Shown: positions 43,073 through 52,695 of the stretch, piece by piece
How positions within the stretch are numbered: position 1 is the stretch's first letter
How the letters are laid out: each line of letters begins with the position of its first letter
DNA from: Acidimicrobiia bacterium
GTDB taxonomy: Bacteria > Actinomycetota > Acidimicrobiia > Acidimicrobiales > MedAcidi-G1
Assembly (NCBI GenBank): GCA_012959995.1
Contig: DUCC01000002.1
Span: 1-64,000 of the forward strand
Direction of reading: 5' to 3'
Length of the DNA stretch: 64,000 nucleotides
Notes under the pieces: model-generated
What the model saw: the letters and a program-made list of their open reading frames with translations, nothing else
What the model was told of the DNA's origin: nothing
The model's database searches: none
Program-made: the position numbers and the translations under genes

Positions 43073-44728
43073 TCAGCGTACTTCTACTACGGGCACCAGC
43101 GAAGGCCGCCGGCCGGTACGTTGCCCCACCAACTGGCCCGCTGCTCGACGGGCTTTGCGCCCCAACTTGTGGGCATCGCGTTCGCCGTCTTCAAGCGCCT
43201 CCGTAACCGCCGCCGCTACCTCTTGGGCTACTTCATGCGACCAATCGTCACGTTCCCCAGGCTCTACCCAACCTCGCGAAGTCACAAACGGCGGCTCAAC
43301 CAGCACACCCTTCTCGCCATCGACCACCACGCGGATCAACACAAACCCTTGACCCGAAACAGCACGACGCTCCTCCACCAACTCGTCGCTTAAGGCCGTA
43401 CCTCGTTCATCCATCATGATCCACTGATCAGACACCTGGCCGACTTTTTTAAGACCACCATCGCTTAGTCGCACCTGGTCGCCATCTACACAACGCAACA
43501 CCCGATCCGGGTTCATGCCGAGCTCTAACGCCAACTCATGATGCGACACCAAATGGGCGTACTCCCCATGCACCGGAATAAACAAGTCAGCATCTACCGC
43601 CAGATGCAATTCCGCCAACTCTTCACGCTTGCCATGGCCACTGGTATGCACATTGAGTTGCCCGCTATGCACCAACCGGGCACCCCGCCGAGCCAGGTCG
43701 TTTTGCAAACGCGAAACCGCGGCCTCGTTGCCAGGAATAGGGTGCGAAGAAAACACCACGGTGTCCTGGTCAGTAATTTTTAAATAACGATGCCGCCCCT
43801 CAGCCATTAACGCCAACGCAGCCCGCGGCTCCCCCTGCGAACCAGTGCACACCACACAAGTAGTCGCCGGGTCGAGATCATCAAGGTCTTCTGCCGTAGC
43901 GATCATTTTGTCCGACACCCGCAACAAGCCCAACTCACGAGCCAAAGTGACATTGCGCACCATCGACGCCCCCATCACCACCAAAGTGCGGCCCGTTTCT
44001 TTAGCCGCATCAGCGATCTGTTGAACACGATGGATATGGCTCGAAAACGCCGCCACGATGATGCGCTTACCATGGTTATCGGCAAAAATTTGGTCCATTA
44101 CCGGGCCGATTTCTGACTCGCTACCCGAAGCCCCCGCCGCCCCCGCATTAGTAGAATCAGCCAACAACAGACGAATGCCCGGATCGGCAGAAAGCTCCCG
44201 CAAGCGAGGCAAATCAGTCAACCGGCCATCTACCGGAGTGGGGTCCAACTTAAAATCGCTGGAATGCACAATAAGACCCTGGTCGGTAGTGAACACGGTC
44301 ATCAAACCACTCGGGGTTGAATGCGTCACGGGCAGAAACTCGCAATCAAAGGGTCCGACCTTGTGGTGTTCATGGTCCTTGATTTCAATCATTTTGGTGC
44401 CAGTAATGTTGGCAAACTTAAGCTTGCCTTTAATCATGCCCAGGGTGAACTTCGAACCATAAATCGGCACATCCATATCTCGCAAAAGATACGGAAGACC
44501 CCCAATATGGTCTTCGTGCGCATGGGTAACGATGCAGCCGTCAATGCGGTCGGCCCGTTCAATAAGCCAAGAAAAATCTGGCAACACCGCATCAACACCC
44601 GGCAAGTCGTCGGGAAACAACTGGCCACAATCCAAAATGACTATGCGCCCATTGCTTTCTAAAGCAGCGCAGTTGCGGCCAATTTGTCCTAAGCCACCTA
44701 AAAAGGTGATCGTTACCTCGTTGGTCAT
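43073..44728 (-). CDS. rnj: Ribonuclease J
   Basis: 551 residues, beta-lactamase/beta-CASP fold. Starts MTNEVTITFLGGLGQIGRNC; metal motif THAHEDHIGGLP near 70-81; SSDFKLDPTPVDG; beta-CASP region with VVCTGSQGEP near 300; HTSGHGKREELAE and PVHGEYAHL near 360-390; C-terminal RNase J domain. It has 5'-3' exo and endo activity in mRNA decay and rRNA maturation. Gene order dapB/.../dapA/rnj/ftsK is common in actinobacteria. Confidence 0.95.
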   Translation of the reverse strand: MTNEVTITFLGGLGQIGRNCAALESNGRIVILDCGQLFPDDLPGVDAVLPDFSWLIERADRIDGCIVTHAHEDHIGGLPYLLRDMDVPIYGSKFTLGMIKGKLKFANITGTKMIEIKDHEHHKVGPFDCEFLPVTHSTPSGLMTVFTTDQGLIVHSSDFKLDPTPVDGRLTDLPRLRELSADPGIRLLLADSTNAGAAGASGSESEIGPVMDQIFADNHGKRIIVAAFSSHIHRVQQIADAAKETGRTLVVMGASMVRNVTLARELGLLRVSDKMIATAEDLDDLDPATTCVVCTGSQGEPRAALALMAEGRHRYLKITDQDTVVFSSHPIPGNEAAVSRLQNDLARRGARLVHSGQLNVHTSGHGKREELAELHLAVDADLFIPVHGEYAHLVSHHELALELGMNPDRVLRCVDGDQVRLSDGGLKKVGQVSDQWIMMDERGTALSDELVEERRAVSGQGFVLIRVVVDGEKGVLVEPPFVTSRGWVEPGERDDWSHEVAQEVAAAVTEALEDGERDAHKLGRKARRAAGQLVGQRTGRRPSLVPVVEVR

Positions 44729-44733
44729 TAAAA

Positions 44734-45621
44734 CTACGGTCTTCCGAGGCCGGCCAAAATGGTTCGCGCTTTATCGGCCAACCAATCAGGCTCGGGACCC
44801 ATTGGCAAACGGCAATCCCCGCCCGGCAAACCCAATACTTTCAACATGGCTTTGCTGGGAATGGGGTTCGGGGTCAAGTCACCCGATTCAAAATCATACG
44901 ACGGGATCATCCGCTGATTGGTGGCCCGAGCCGTAGCCATATCTCCAGAGAAAAACGCATCCATCATGACGACCATCTCGGGAGTAGCCCAATGCGACGC
45001 CACGCTTACCGTACCTACCGCACCAACGGCCAGCAGGGACAACGTCAAACAATCCTCGCCGCTATACACCTCAAAGCCCTCGGGGGCCGCTGCTATTAAA
45101 CGCGCCGTGCTGGCCACATCGCCAGCCGCATCTTTAACCGCCACAATGTTTTCTACCTCATCAGCCAACTGCAAAATAGTGTCAGCGTCCAACGCACGAC
45201 CGGTACGAGCCGGGATGTCATAAAGCATGATGGGCAATTCGGTACTGGCTGCCACCTCTGCAAAGTGAGCCATCAAACCTGCTTGCGAAGGGCGATTGTA
45301 ATAAGGCGTCACGCTCAAAATGGCTTGAGCACCAGCATCTACACACCGCTGCGTGTTAGCGATAGCCGACCGAGTGTCGTTACTGCCCGCACCGGCAATA
45401 ATCGGCACGTCAACAGCATCTACTACCGCTTCGACCAGTTCAATTTGTTCATCCTGAGTAATAGTGGGCGACTCACCGGTAGTGCCGGCCAACACCAACG
45501 CCTCGTTGCCCTGTTCAACCAGCCACTTGGCCAACGAACGAGCACCCTCAACGTCTAGCGAGCCATCAGCAGCAAACGGGGTGATCATGGCGGTAATGAC
45601 CCGACCAAATTTTGGTTTCAT
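44734..45621 (-). CDS. dapA: 4-hydroxy-tetrahydrodipicolinate synthase
   Basis: 295 residues, TIM-barrel Schiff-base lyase. GTTGESPTIT near 45-54, VTPYYNRPSQ near 105-114, the Tyr in MLYDIPARTG near 133, and the Schiff-base Lys in ENIVAVKDAAGD near 160. It condenses pyruvate with aspartate semialdehyde, first step of DAP synthesis. The family also contains other aldolases, but dapB and rnj next to it support DapA. Confidence 0.95.
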   Translation of the reverse strand: MKPKFGRVITAMITPFAADGSLDVEGARSLAKWLVEQGNEALVLAGTTGESPTITQDEQIELVEAVVDAVDVPIIAGAGSNDTRSAIANTQRCVDAGAQAILSVTPYYNRPSQAGLMAHFAEVAASTELPIMLYDIPARTGRALDADTILQLADEVENIVAVKDAAGDVASTARLIAAAPEGFEVYSGEDCLTLSLLAVGAVGTVSVASHWATPEMVVMMDAFFSGDMATARATNQRMIPSYDFESGDLTPNPIPSKAMLKVLGLPGGDCRLPMGPEPDWLADKARTILAGLGRP

Positions 45622-45642
45622 AAAATTCTTCCTTCTTGGACG

Positions 45643-46278
45643 TTAGCCAGCAGATTCATTGGCTCGTTCAATACCAAGCGTAGCCAACAGGTTCTCATGA
45701 AGTTCGAACCACACCGTGTGATAAGACTCGATCATGGGTTTAGTGAACCAATCGTGGTCACCGTTACGTACCTTGGTCAGCGCTTCGCTAAACCGGTTTC
45801 CGTAGTCGCCAAAACGTTCAAAGGCTTCAGCCAAGGCAGCACAAACCGGTTGCACCATCGCATCGGCTTCGCCCAGGCGTTCAATGACTGCCGCATCGTG
45901 AGCCACATCGGCATGATCATTGACTACTTGTTCACCGTCTACCGTGCGCAACTGCCAGTCGGTACAAAGCGCCAAAAAGCCTTGGTTCACCGCTAAAAAA
46001 CTTTGATAAGCAGTCGCCACCTGGTCCCTATTTCCTGCTGTTTTGAGTTCCGCCGACACCATGGCCTGGCCCCGGGCTCGCCCCTGCGGGGTAAGCATCC
46101 AACCCGACATTTTCCCCTCACGGTGGCGCACCTCTTCGGACTCCTTAAAAGCCTGTAAAAACCCCAGCACCTCAGGCTCAAGTAGCCCCGTGACCTCAAC
46201 AATGGCCGGGGTGTCCACGAAGCCTTTTACCCGTAGGGCATGGATCACACAAAGTTCAGCTTCACTAGAAAACGCCAT
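45643..46278 (-). CDS. Hypothetical protein with winged-helix-like N-terminus
   Basis: 211 residues, no signal or membrane helix. Residues about 1-75 read like a winged helix: AIVEVTGLLEPEVLGFLQAFKESEEVRHREGKMSGWMLTPQGRARG. The rest is helical and His/Trp-bearing, with no known catalytic motif. It sits between SURF1 and dapA with gaps of 4 and 21 bases and is probably in one operon. A regulator or ligand-binding protein is plausible; the family is not recognised with certainty. Confidence 0.65.
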   Translation of the reverse strand: MAFSSEAELCVIHALRVKGFVDTPAIVEVTGLLEPEVLGFLQAFKESEEVRHREGKMSGWMLTPQGRARGQAMVSAELKTAGNRDQVATAYQSFLAVNQGFLALCTDWQLRTVDGEQVVNDHADVAHDAAVIERLGEADAMVQPVCAALAEAFERFGDYGNRFSEALTKVRNGDHDWFTKPMIESYHTVWFELHENLLATLGIERANESAG

Positions 46279-46282
46279 AGCC

Positions 46283-47005
46283 CTACGCTACCTCCTCGGT
46301 TCGGCGAGCCACATTGGCCATAGCCAGAGGGTAACCCACCACCCCTACCAACGTAAAAGCAAACCACTGCAAGGCGTAACCCAAATGCGGCCCATCAGAT
46401 AAATCTGGCTCCGGCAAGGGCGCCGGCAACCAATCCACATTGGCGCCATCGGTGGCCTGCAAAACAAACGGGGCCACCGAAACCCCCCAACGTTGACTTA
46501 ACGCGGCAAGGTCGATACCCATCACCTCATCGCCGAGGCCCCCGCTCCGTACCGTTTGTTCCACCAAAACACCCGAGATTTCCACCTCTCCTAGAGCCGC
46601 TGGCCAAAGCGTCGGGTCGTCTTCGAGATAAGTCAGGCGAGGCACAAATCCTCGATTAACCACCACATCGGGGCCATCAGTAACCCGCAGCAAAGTCACC
46701 ACGTGCAACCCCGGCGAATCATTTTGCGAACGATGGGCCACATAAACTTGCGCCGCCTCATCAAACTCTCCGGTCGCCGAAACCCGCCGGAAAAGCGCTT
46801 GGTCGGGTGGGCCCGCCAACGCTTCTTCAAGCGTTACCGGCGGCAACGCCCCCTGCAACTCAACCTGAGCGTTCCAAGTTTGTCGCGTCTCCAAGCGCCG
46901 CAATTGCCAAAAGCCAAGATTAAACGTGGTAATCAACAGCACCCCAATAAGCACATGCCAAACCAGCCACTTGGGGCGCAGCAAGCGGCGAAAACCCGGG
47001 CTCAT
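46283..47005 (-). CDS. SURF1-family cytochrome oxidase assembly protein
   Basis: 240 residues. Two membrane helices, near the N-terminus (VWHVLIGVLLITTFNLGFWQLRR) and the C-terminus (YALQWFAFTLVGVVGYPLAMA), enclose an extracytoplasmic domain with the conserved G-x-W-Q-x-x-R start, VVNRGFVP near 120 and the GPHLGYAxQWF end. SURF1 proteins help insert haem a or assemble terminal oxidases. It lies between dapB and the hypothetical gene. Oxidase genes are outside the window. Confidence 0.9.
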   Translation of the reverse strand: MSPGFRRLLRPKWLVWHVLIGVLLITTFNLGFWQLRRLETRQTWNAQVELQGALPPVTLEEALAGPPDQALFRRVSATGEFDEAAQVYVAHRSQNDSPGLHVVTLLRVTDGPDVVVNRGFVPRLTYLEDDPTLWPAALGEVEISGVLVEQTVRSGGLGDEVMGIDLAALSQRWGVSVAPFVLQATDGANVDWLPAPLPEPDLSDGPHLGYALQWFAFTLVGVVGYPLAMANVARRTEEVA

Positions 47006-47012
47006 GAGTTTG

Positions 47013-47792
47013 TTAAATGCCCAACAAAGCGTCGAGGCCCACCGTCAAACCGGTGCCTTCAACCTGTTGAGCAGCCAAAACCATGCCCGGCATAAACGAT
47101 GACCGGTCGGTTGTGTCGTGGCGAATGCTCAGCGATTGGCCCGTCGCCCCCAAAAGCACTTCTTGGTGGGCCACCATGCCCCGCATGCGCACCGCATGTA
47201 CACGAATATCAGCCGGACCTAACCCACCTCGAGCCCCCGGCAACACCTCGACCTCGGTGGGATCCTCTGCCCAATCAGCCGAAGCGGCGGCCATACGGTC
47301 AACGGTGGCCATCGCGGTCCCCGAAGGGGCATCAATTTTTGCGTCGTGATGAAACTCAATAATCTCCGCCGTGTCAAACCATGGTGCAGCCATTTCCGCA
47401 AAACGCATCATCAGCACCGCCCCTAAGGCAAAGTTTGGCACCACCAAACAAGCGCTTTGGTTAAAGGCTTCAGCGAGCGAAACAAAATCCTCGTCGCCAA
47501 GGCCGCTGGTGCCCACCACGGCATGCACCCCAGCATTGGCCAGCACCGGCAAATTGTTACGGGCCGCTTCGGCCACCGTAAAGTCAATAACTACCTGAGG
47601 AGAAGCCGCTAAAAGGCCTTCTACTCCGGACCCCATAGTCAAGCCATGAAGAGACTGCCCGACCGCTTGAGGGTCGGCCACCGCCACCAACTTGAGGCTT
47701 TCAGCGGCCTGTACCGCTTCGACTGCCGTGGCTCCCATGCGGCCTGCGGCACCCAAAACGGCTATTCGACGATTTTGTGTTTCCCTACTCAT
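47013..47792 (-). CDS. dapB: 4-hydroxy-tetrahydrodipicolinate reductase
   Basis: 259 residues from the ATG at 47792. A longer frame from 47825 adds eleven Ala/Gly residues; the chosen start gives the usual spacing to the NAD(P) motif GAAGRMG near residue 13. Catalytic His-His/Lys in EFHHDAKIDAPSGTA near 140-155. DapB reduces the DapA product. It is separated from dapA by SURF1 and one unknown gene in the same strand. Confidence 0.94.
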   Translation of the reverse strand: MSRETQNRRIAVLGAAGRMGATAVEAVQAAESLKLVAVADPQAVGQSLHGLTMGSGVEGLLAASPQVVIDFTVAEAARNNLPVLANAGVHAVVGTSGLGDEDFVSLAEAFNQSACLVVPNFALGAVLMMRFAEMAAPWFDTAEIIEFHHDAKIDAPSGTAMATVDRMAAASADWAEDPTEVEVLPGARGGLGPADIRVHAVRMRGMVAHQEVLLGATGQSLSIRHDTTDRSSFMPGMVLAAQQVEGTGLTVGLDALLGI

Positions 47793-47834
47793 ACCAGCGA
47801 GGCTAGCGGCACCGGCCCCCAGCATCGGGATGGT

Positions 47835-49079
47835 TTAACTGTTTGGGCCTACCTGGGTAGTTACCGCATCTACAGAAAACACTTCAGCCAAGGCTTGGTT
47901 TATCTCGGCCACCGTCACTGCCCGAAAAGCTTCAACCAATTCTTCAAGCGGCATCACCGTGCCGGTAAGCAATTGGTTGCTGCCCAAACGCCGCATGCGG
48001 CTCCCGGTATCTTCGAGACCCAACAACAATGATCCTTCAAAACCACTGCGTGCAATGGCCAACTCTTCTTCGGTAACCCCGTGGTCGGCGATCTCCGCCA
48101 CCTCTTGGGCTACCACCGCGGCAAGCTCCTCGGCCCGATCCGGCGCCGTGCCGGCATAAATGCTGACCACCCCGGCATCTTCGAAAACGCCACGAGTAGC
48201 AAACACGCTGTAAGTCAAACCACGCTCTTCGCGCACTTTTTGAAACAAGCGACTAGACATGCCGCCGCCCAAAATATGCACCCCTAACGTAAGGGCATAG
48301 CGGCGAGGGTCTAACCGTGAAGCACCCAACCAGCCCCAAGCCAAATGGGTGGCCTCAATGGGACGCTGCAAGGTAGCACCAACCACCGGAGCCAGCGTCG
48401 GCTGCGAACGCACCGGCGAAACCCCGCCTTGGCGCTCGGCAAAGACTTGACCAAAACGCTCCACCAGATACTGGTGATCTACCGCTCCAGCAGCCGCCAC
48501 CACCAGGTTTGGGGCTCGGTACCACTGGTCATGAAAATCCATTAACGCCGAACGATCAAGGCCCATCACCGAATTTTCGGTGCCAATAACCTCACGACTC
48601 AACGGGTGCTTCGGAAACAACCCCTCATGCAACAAGCCAAACAGCGCATCGGTGGGGTCATCAATAGCCAAATGGAGTTCTTCCAAAACGACTTGACGCT
48701 CAGTTTCTATGTCGGTGGCCCGTAGCGCTGGCCGGCATAACACATCACCCAACAAATCGATCGCTAAATCTAATTTGTTGGCCGGAAACCGTGCGTAGAA
48801 CGCCGTGTATTCCATAGTGGTAAAAGCATTCATTTCGCCGCCCGTGGCATCAGCCAGTTCAGCAATAGACCGAGCGGTACGCTCCTCGGTGCCTTTAAAC
48901 ACCAGGTGTTCTAAAAAATGTGAAATGCCCGCTTGATGTTCGCTTTCATCACGAGCACCTACCCCTACCCAAATGCCTACGGCAACCGAGTGGGCATCAG
49001 AGACTTGCTCTGACACCACACCCGGGCCGTTAGCGATTTGTGTAAATTCAACAGCCTGATCGGCGCTGAATGTGGTCAC
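47835..49079 (-). CDS. M16-family zinc peptidase
   Basis: 414 residues, start GTG at 49079. The inverted zinc motif HFLEH (H-x-x-E-H) lies near residue 51-55 with the third Glu about 75 residues further (near ETERQVVLEELH). A C-terminal inactive half follows (YSVFATRGVFEDAGVVSIYAG). This family processes signal or mature peptides outside the core; here it is next to pnp as in many actinobacteria. Substrate unknown. Confidence 0.92.
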   Translation of the reverse strand: MTTFSADQAVEFTQIANGPGVVSEQVSDAHSVAVGIWVGVGARDESEHQAGISHFLEHLVFKGTEERTARSIAELADATGGEMNAFTTMEYTAFYARFPANKLDLAIDLLGDVLCRPALRATDIETERQVVLEELHLAIDDPTDALFGLLHEGLFPKHPLSREVIGTENSVMGLDRSALMDFHDQWYRAPNLVVAAAGAVDHQYLVERFGQVFAERQGGVSPVRSQPTLAPVVGATLQRPIEATHLAWGWLGASRLDPRRYALTLGVHILGGGMSSRLFQKVREERGLTYSVFATRGVFEDAGVVSIYAGTAPDRAEELAAVVAQEVAEIADHGVTEEELAIARSGFEGSLLLGLEDTGSRMRRLGSNQLLTGTVMPLEELVEAFRAVTVAEINQALAEVFSVDAVTTQVGPNS

Positions 49080-49108
49080 CGCAAGCGGAGACCGTTTAGC
49101 CGAGGCGT

Positions 49109-51532
49109 TCAGCGGTCACGGCGACGTCGGCCGCCACCACCACCACGCTTGTTAGAAGATGCAGGACCAAGATCGCCATGCACGCCCTCTAACTCAGCGG
49201 TGAACGCATCTTCAAAACTGGCTTCAACTACCTGAGGAGCCGAGTCATCAGCAGTTGATTCGGCGGCGTCATCGCTGCCTGCCTCATCTGCTGCTTCTTC
49301 CGCTACTGGAGCATCTTCTGCCACTGGAGTTTCTTCTTGAGCGGGTTTCGCTTCTTTGACTGGCTCATCGCCGGCCAACTTCAACGAAATCTTGCCATTG
49401 GGATCGACGTCTTCGACGGCTACCTCAATGTCTTGACCCAACTCGAGCACGTCTTCTACTCGATCGATGCGCTTACCGCCACCGATTTTAGAGATGTGCA
49501 ACAAGCCGTCACGGCCCGGAAGGATGTTGATGAAAGCGCCGAACTTGGTGATGTTTACCACTTTGCCCGGGTACACCGCACCAACTTCAGCAGTTGGAGG
49601 ATCAACGATAAGCATGACCTGACGGACTGCTTCGTCTACCTTGGCTCGGTCGGAAGAGGCTACCGAAACAACCCCCACCATGCCGTCATCGTCCACGCTT
49701 ACTTCAGCGCCGGTTTCGGCTTGAATGGTGTTGATCATCTTACCCTTAGGGCCAATAACCTCACCGATCTTTTCTACCGGAATCTCGAAGCTAGTGATCT
49801 TCGGAGCATGCTCGCCTACGTCTTCACGAGGAGCACCAATGGCATCGGCCATCACGCTAAGAATCTTCAACCGGGCTTCTTTGGCCTGGTTCAAAGCGTC
49901 AGCCAATACTTCGGCAGGGATACCGTCGATCTTGGTGTCGAGTTGCAAAGCGGTTACGAACTCGGCGGTACCAGCCACCTTGAAGTCCATGTCGCCAAAG
50001 GCATCTTCTGCACCCAAAATGTCGGTCAAGGTGACGTACTCACCGTCATGGACAACCAAGCCCATGGCGATACCCGCTACCGGAGCCTTAATAGGTACAC
50101 CAGCATCCATCATGGACAACGTGCCGGAGCACACCGAACCCATAGAGCTCGAGCCGTTAGAGGCCAGAACTTCAGACACCAAACGCAAGGTGTAAGGGAA
50201 CTCGTCAAAGCTCGGGACGATTGGGAACAATGCCCGCTCGGCCAAGGCGCCGTGGCCGATTTCTCGACGCTTAGGGCCCCGCATGAAACCGGTTTCACCG
50301 GTACAGAACGGAGCAAAGTTGTAATGATGCATGAAGCGTTTACGTTCGGTGGGGTCAATGCCATCGATCATTTGGTCCATGCGACCGGTACCCAAGGTGG
50401 TGAAGTTCAATACCTGAGTTTCGCCACGCTGGAACAAACCAGAACCGTGTGAGGTAGCTACTACGCCAACCTCTGAAGCCAGTTCACGAATGTCACCGGG
50501 GCTCCGGCCATCGATACGGATTTTTTCATCTACGATGCGTTGACGCACCACGGCTTTGGTTACCGAGCGAATAGCGCCACCGATTTGGCGTTCTGCGCCA
50601 TCAACGTCGGCAAACTGTTCGGCCAATTCAGCAATCAATGCTGCTTTTACTTCTGATTCAGCAGCGCCTCGTTCGCCTTTGTCGGCCACCGTTTGGGTAG
50701 CAGCAATGCGTTCACGGCCTGCAGCATCAACTGCAGCAAAGATTTCTTCGGAGTAGTCGGTGGTTACCGAGAATTCCATTTTCTCTGCGCCGCCCACTGC
50801 TTCTACCAAAGCCAACTGAAGTTCAATAACTTCACGAATGTAAGTCTTAGAGAAGTTCAGGCCATCGGCCAAAACATCTTCGTCAACCTTGGCTGCGCCG
50901 CCTTCGTAGATTTCCCAGGTGGCTTCGGTGCCACCGGCTTCCACCATCATGACGGCAACATCGCCGTCATCAAGCAAACGACCAGCAACTACCATTTCGA
51001 ACGCCGAATCGGCGCCCTCTTCGTAGGTTGGGTGAGCAATCCATTCGCCAGCGGCTGACCAAGCGATGCGTACTGCACCAACGGGGCCGTCGAAGGGGAC
51101 GGGAGAGATCATCAAAGCGGCCGAAGCAGCGTTGAGAGCCAACACGTCGTAAGGGTTTTCCATATCGGCACCCATGACGGTGCCCACAATGTGAACCTCG
51201 TTACGGAAACCTTCCGGGAACATTGGACGCAATGGGCGGTCAATGAGGCGGCAGGTCAAGATGGCTGCTTCAGAAGCACGTGCTTCACGGCGGAAGAACG
51301 AGCCGGGGATTTTGCCTGCGGCATACATGCGTTCTTCAATGTCCACGGTAAGTGGGAAGAAGTCAGCGCCGGGGCGTGGTGACTTTGCACCAGTAGCGGT
51401 GACCAACACGGTTGAGTCACCAAGTTTGGCCAGAATTGACCCGCCAGCAAGGCGAGCCATTCGACCAGTCTCAAAAGAGATAGTTTTGTCGGTCTCGCTA
51501 AAGGTATGCGAGACGGTTTGGACAGTTGTCAT
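49109..51532 (-). CDS. pnp: Polyribonucleotide nucleotidyltransferase
   Basis: 807 residues from ATG 51532, with AAGGAAAATT as ribosome site; the frame to 51646 reads into the leader. Two RNase PH domains (first from near 10, second with SNGSSSMGSVCSGTLSMMDAGVPIKAP near 440), then KH (IGPKGKMINTIQAETGAEVSVDDDG) and S1 (YPGKVVNITKFGAFINILPGRDGLLHISK) domains. The C-terminus ends with an acidic extension, then RGGGGGRRRRDR. It degrades RNA 3'-5' with phosphate and makes heteropolymeric tails. Downstream of rpsO by 253 bases holding hairpins, possibly a processed leader. Confidence 0.96.
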   Translation of the reverse strand: MTTVQTVSHTFSETDKTISFETGRMARLAGGSILAKLGDSTVLVTATGAKSPRPGADFFPLTVDIEERMYAAGKIPGSFFRREARASEAAILTCRLIDRPLRPMFPEGFRNEVHIVGTVMGADMENPYDVLALNAASAALMISPVPFDGPVGAVRIAWSAAGEWIAHPTYEEGADSAFEMVVAGRLLDDGDVAVMMVEAGGTEATWEIYEGGAAKVDEDVLADGLNFSKTYIREVIELQLALVEAVGGAEKMEFSVTTDYSEEIFAAVDAAGRERIAATQTVADKGERGAAESEVKAALIAELAEQFADVDGAERQIGGAIRSVTKAVVRQRIVDEKIRIDGRSPGDIRELASEVGVVATSHGSGLFQRGETQVLNFTTLGTGRMDQMIDGIDPTERKRFMHHYNFAPFCTGETGFMRGPKRREIGHGALAERALFPIVPSFDEFPYTLRLVSEVLASNGSSSMGSVCSGTLSMMDAGVPIKAPVAGIAMGLVVHDGEYVTLTDILGAEDAFGDMDFKVAGTAEFVTALQLDTKIDGIPAEVLADALNQAKEARLKILSVMADAIGAPREDVGEHAPKITSFEIPVEKIGEVIGPKGKMINTIQAETGAEVSVDDDGMVGVVSVASSDRAKVDEAVRQVMLIVDPPTAEVGAVYPGKVVNITKFGAFINILPGRDGLLHISKIGGGKRIDRVEDVLELGQDIEVAVEDVDPNGKISLKLAGDEPVKEAKPAQEETPVAEDAPVAEEAADEAGSDDAAESTADDSAPQVVEASFEDAFTAELEGVHGDLGPASSNKRGGGGGRRRRDR

Positions 51533-51754
51533 AATTTTCCTTGTGTTTCGATTCTGCGCGAGACGTTCCCTCGCAGAGTTACGGTGGCGTTGAATAAAGC
51601 GAAGCCCCCAGTTTCCAGATGGATGCCTCTCGATGCGGCGAGCCAACAGGGTGGACCGCTACGCCGAGCTGCATGCAACTGGCACTGATGACCGCCGATC
51701 ATTCGGCGCCATCGTTTGAAGTTGTCAGTGCCCGTATAAGGCACCCGACGAAAA

Positions 51755-51769
51755 GGCAGCAAAGCCGCC
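51755..51769 (-). terminator. Hairpin with T-run between rpsO and pnp
   Basis: On the minus strand GGCGGC-TTT-GCTGCC (51769-51755) is followed by TTTT. The stem is short (6 bp, one G-U) but has the intrinsic-terminator shape just after rpsO. It may give rpsO transcript ends while leaving read-through for pnp. A second stem-loop (GTGCC-CGTATAA-GGCAC, 51728-51744) follows. Confidence 0.6.
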
Positions 51770-51785
51770 GATATCAGAGGTGGCG

Positions 51786-52055
51786 TTACCGCCGTAGCCC
51801 CAGGTCAGCAATAATCTTCCGGTAGCGCTCAACGTCGTTTTTCTTTACGTAGTCAAGCATCCGGCGACGACGGCCAACCAGCATTAACAAACCTCGACGG
51901 CTGTGATGGTCCTTTTTATGGTCCTTCAAGTGCTCGGTGAGATGGTTAATACGGTCGCTGAGCAAAGCAATTTGCACTTCAGGAGAACCGGTATCGGTCT
52001 CATGCAAGCGATGCTCGGCCATCGTGTTGGCCTTGGGGGGTAGGTTGGTCGGCAT
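51786..52055 (-). CDS. rpsO: Ribosomal protein uS15
   Basis: 89 residues, the full S15 length: [54 protein letters not shown] is close to all bacterial S15. It binds the 16S central domain. It is upstream of pnp as in most bacteria. Confidence 0.98.
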   Translation of the reverse strand: MPTNLPPKANTMAEHRLHETDTGSPEVQIALLSDRINHLTEHLKDHKKDHHSRRGLLMLVGRRRRMLDYVKKNDVERYRKIIADLGLRR

Positions 52056-52147
52056 AGTTACCTCTGGGTGTCGGACCCGGCTTTATGGCGCGCTAGGCGT
52101 CACCAAAAGCTATACGGAGGGCCGGAGGTGTTGTAACCGACCCTAGA

Positions 52148-52164
52148 TAACCCACATTGGGTTA
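52148..52164. terminator. Short hairpin between ribH and rpsO
   Basis: TAACCCA-CAT-TGGGTTA at 52148-52164, a seven-bp perfect stem. It lies 67 bases after the ribH stop in the minus direction and before rpsO. It could end the rib operon. No other feature is visible in 52056-52230 besides a likely rpsO promoter. Confidence 0.45.
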
Positions 52165-52230
52165 CCCACAAAGAGTAACGCTATCAGCAACACAGCAAAT
52201 GCCACCTTTTGGCGTGTCTCTGGTTTTGAG

Positions 52231-52695
52231 TTAACCCATTTCGTTGAGCAGTTGAACCATTTCTATAGCCGCTTCTGCGCAATCAGCGCCTTTGTTGCCT
52301 TCAGCGACCCCCGCACGAGCAAAAGCTTGAGCAAAAGTATCGGTGGTGAGCACCCCAAAGACAACCGGCACCCCGGTGTCGAGGCCCACTCGCATCATTC
52401 CTAATGCTGCTTCGCCAGCCACAAAGTCAAAGTGTGCGGTTTCGCCGCGGATAACCGCACCAAGGCAAATCACTGCATCGAACTGGCCAGATTTTGCCAT
52501 GGCCTGAGCAGCCAACGGCATTTCGAAAGCACCAGCTACCCAAGCTAACGTCACCTTTTCGTCTTCGACAGCGAGAGAAGCCAAACGGTCCCTGGTTCCC
52601 TGGATTAATTCCTGTGAAATGGCATCGTTAAACCGGCCCGCTACCAAAGCAACACGAAGGCCGGCCCCGTTTAAGGGATTATTTAACTCTTTCAT
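52231..52695 (-). CDS. ribH: 6,7-dimethyl-8-ribityllumazine synthase
   Basis: 154 residues. Features of lumazine synthase: RVALVAGRFNDAISQELIQG near 16, WVAGAFEMPLAAQAMA near 55, and GAVIRGETAHFDFVAGEAA near 80-98. It condenses the pyrimidine with dihydroxybutanone phosphate. The start overlaps the ribBA stop by four bases. This is the last gene of the rib operon. Confidence 0.96.
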   Translation of the reverse strand: MKELNNPLNGAGLRVALVAGRFNDAISQELIQGTRDRLASLAVEDEKVTLAWVAGAFEMPLAAQAMAKSGQFDAVICLGAVIRGETAHFDFVAGEAALGMMRVGLDTGVPVVFGVLTTDTFAQAFARAGVAEGNKGADCAEAAIEMVQLLNEMG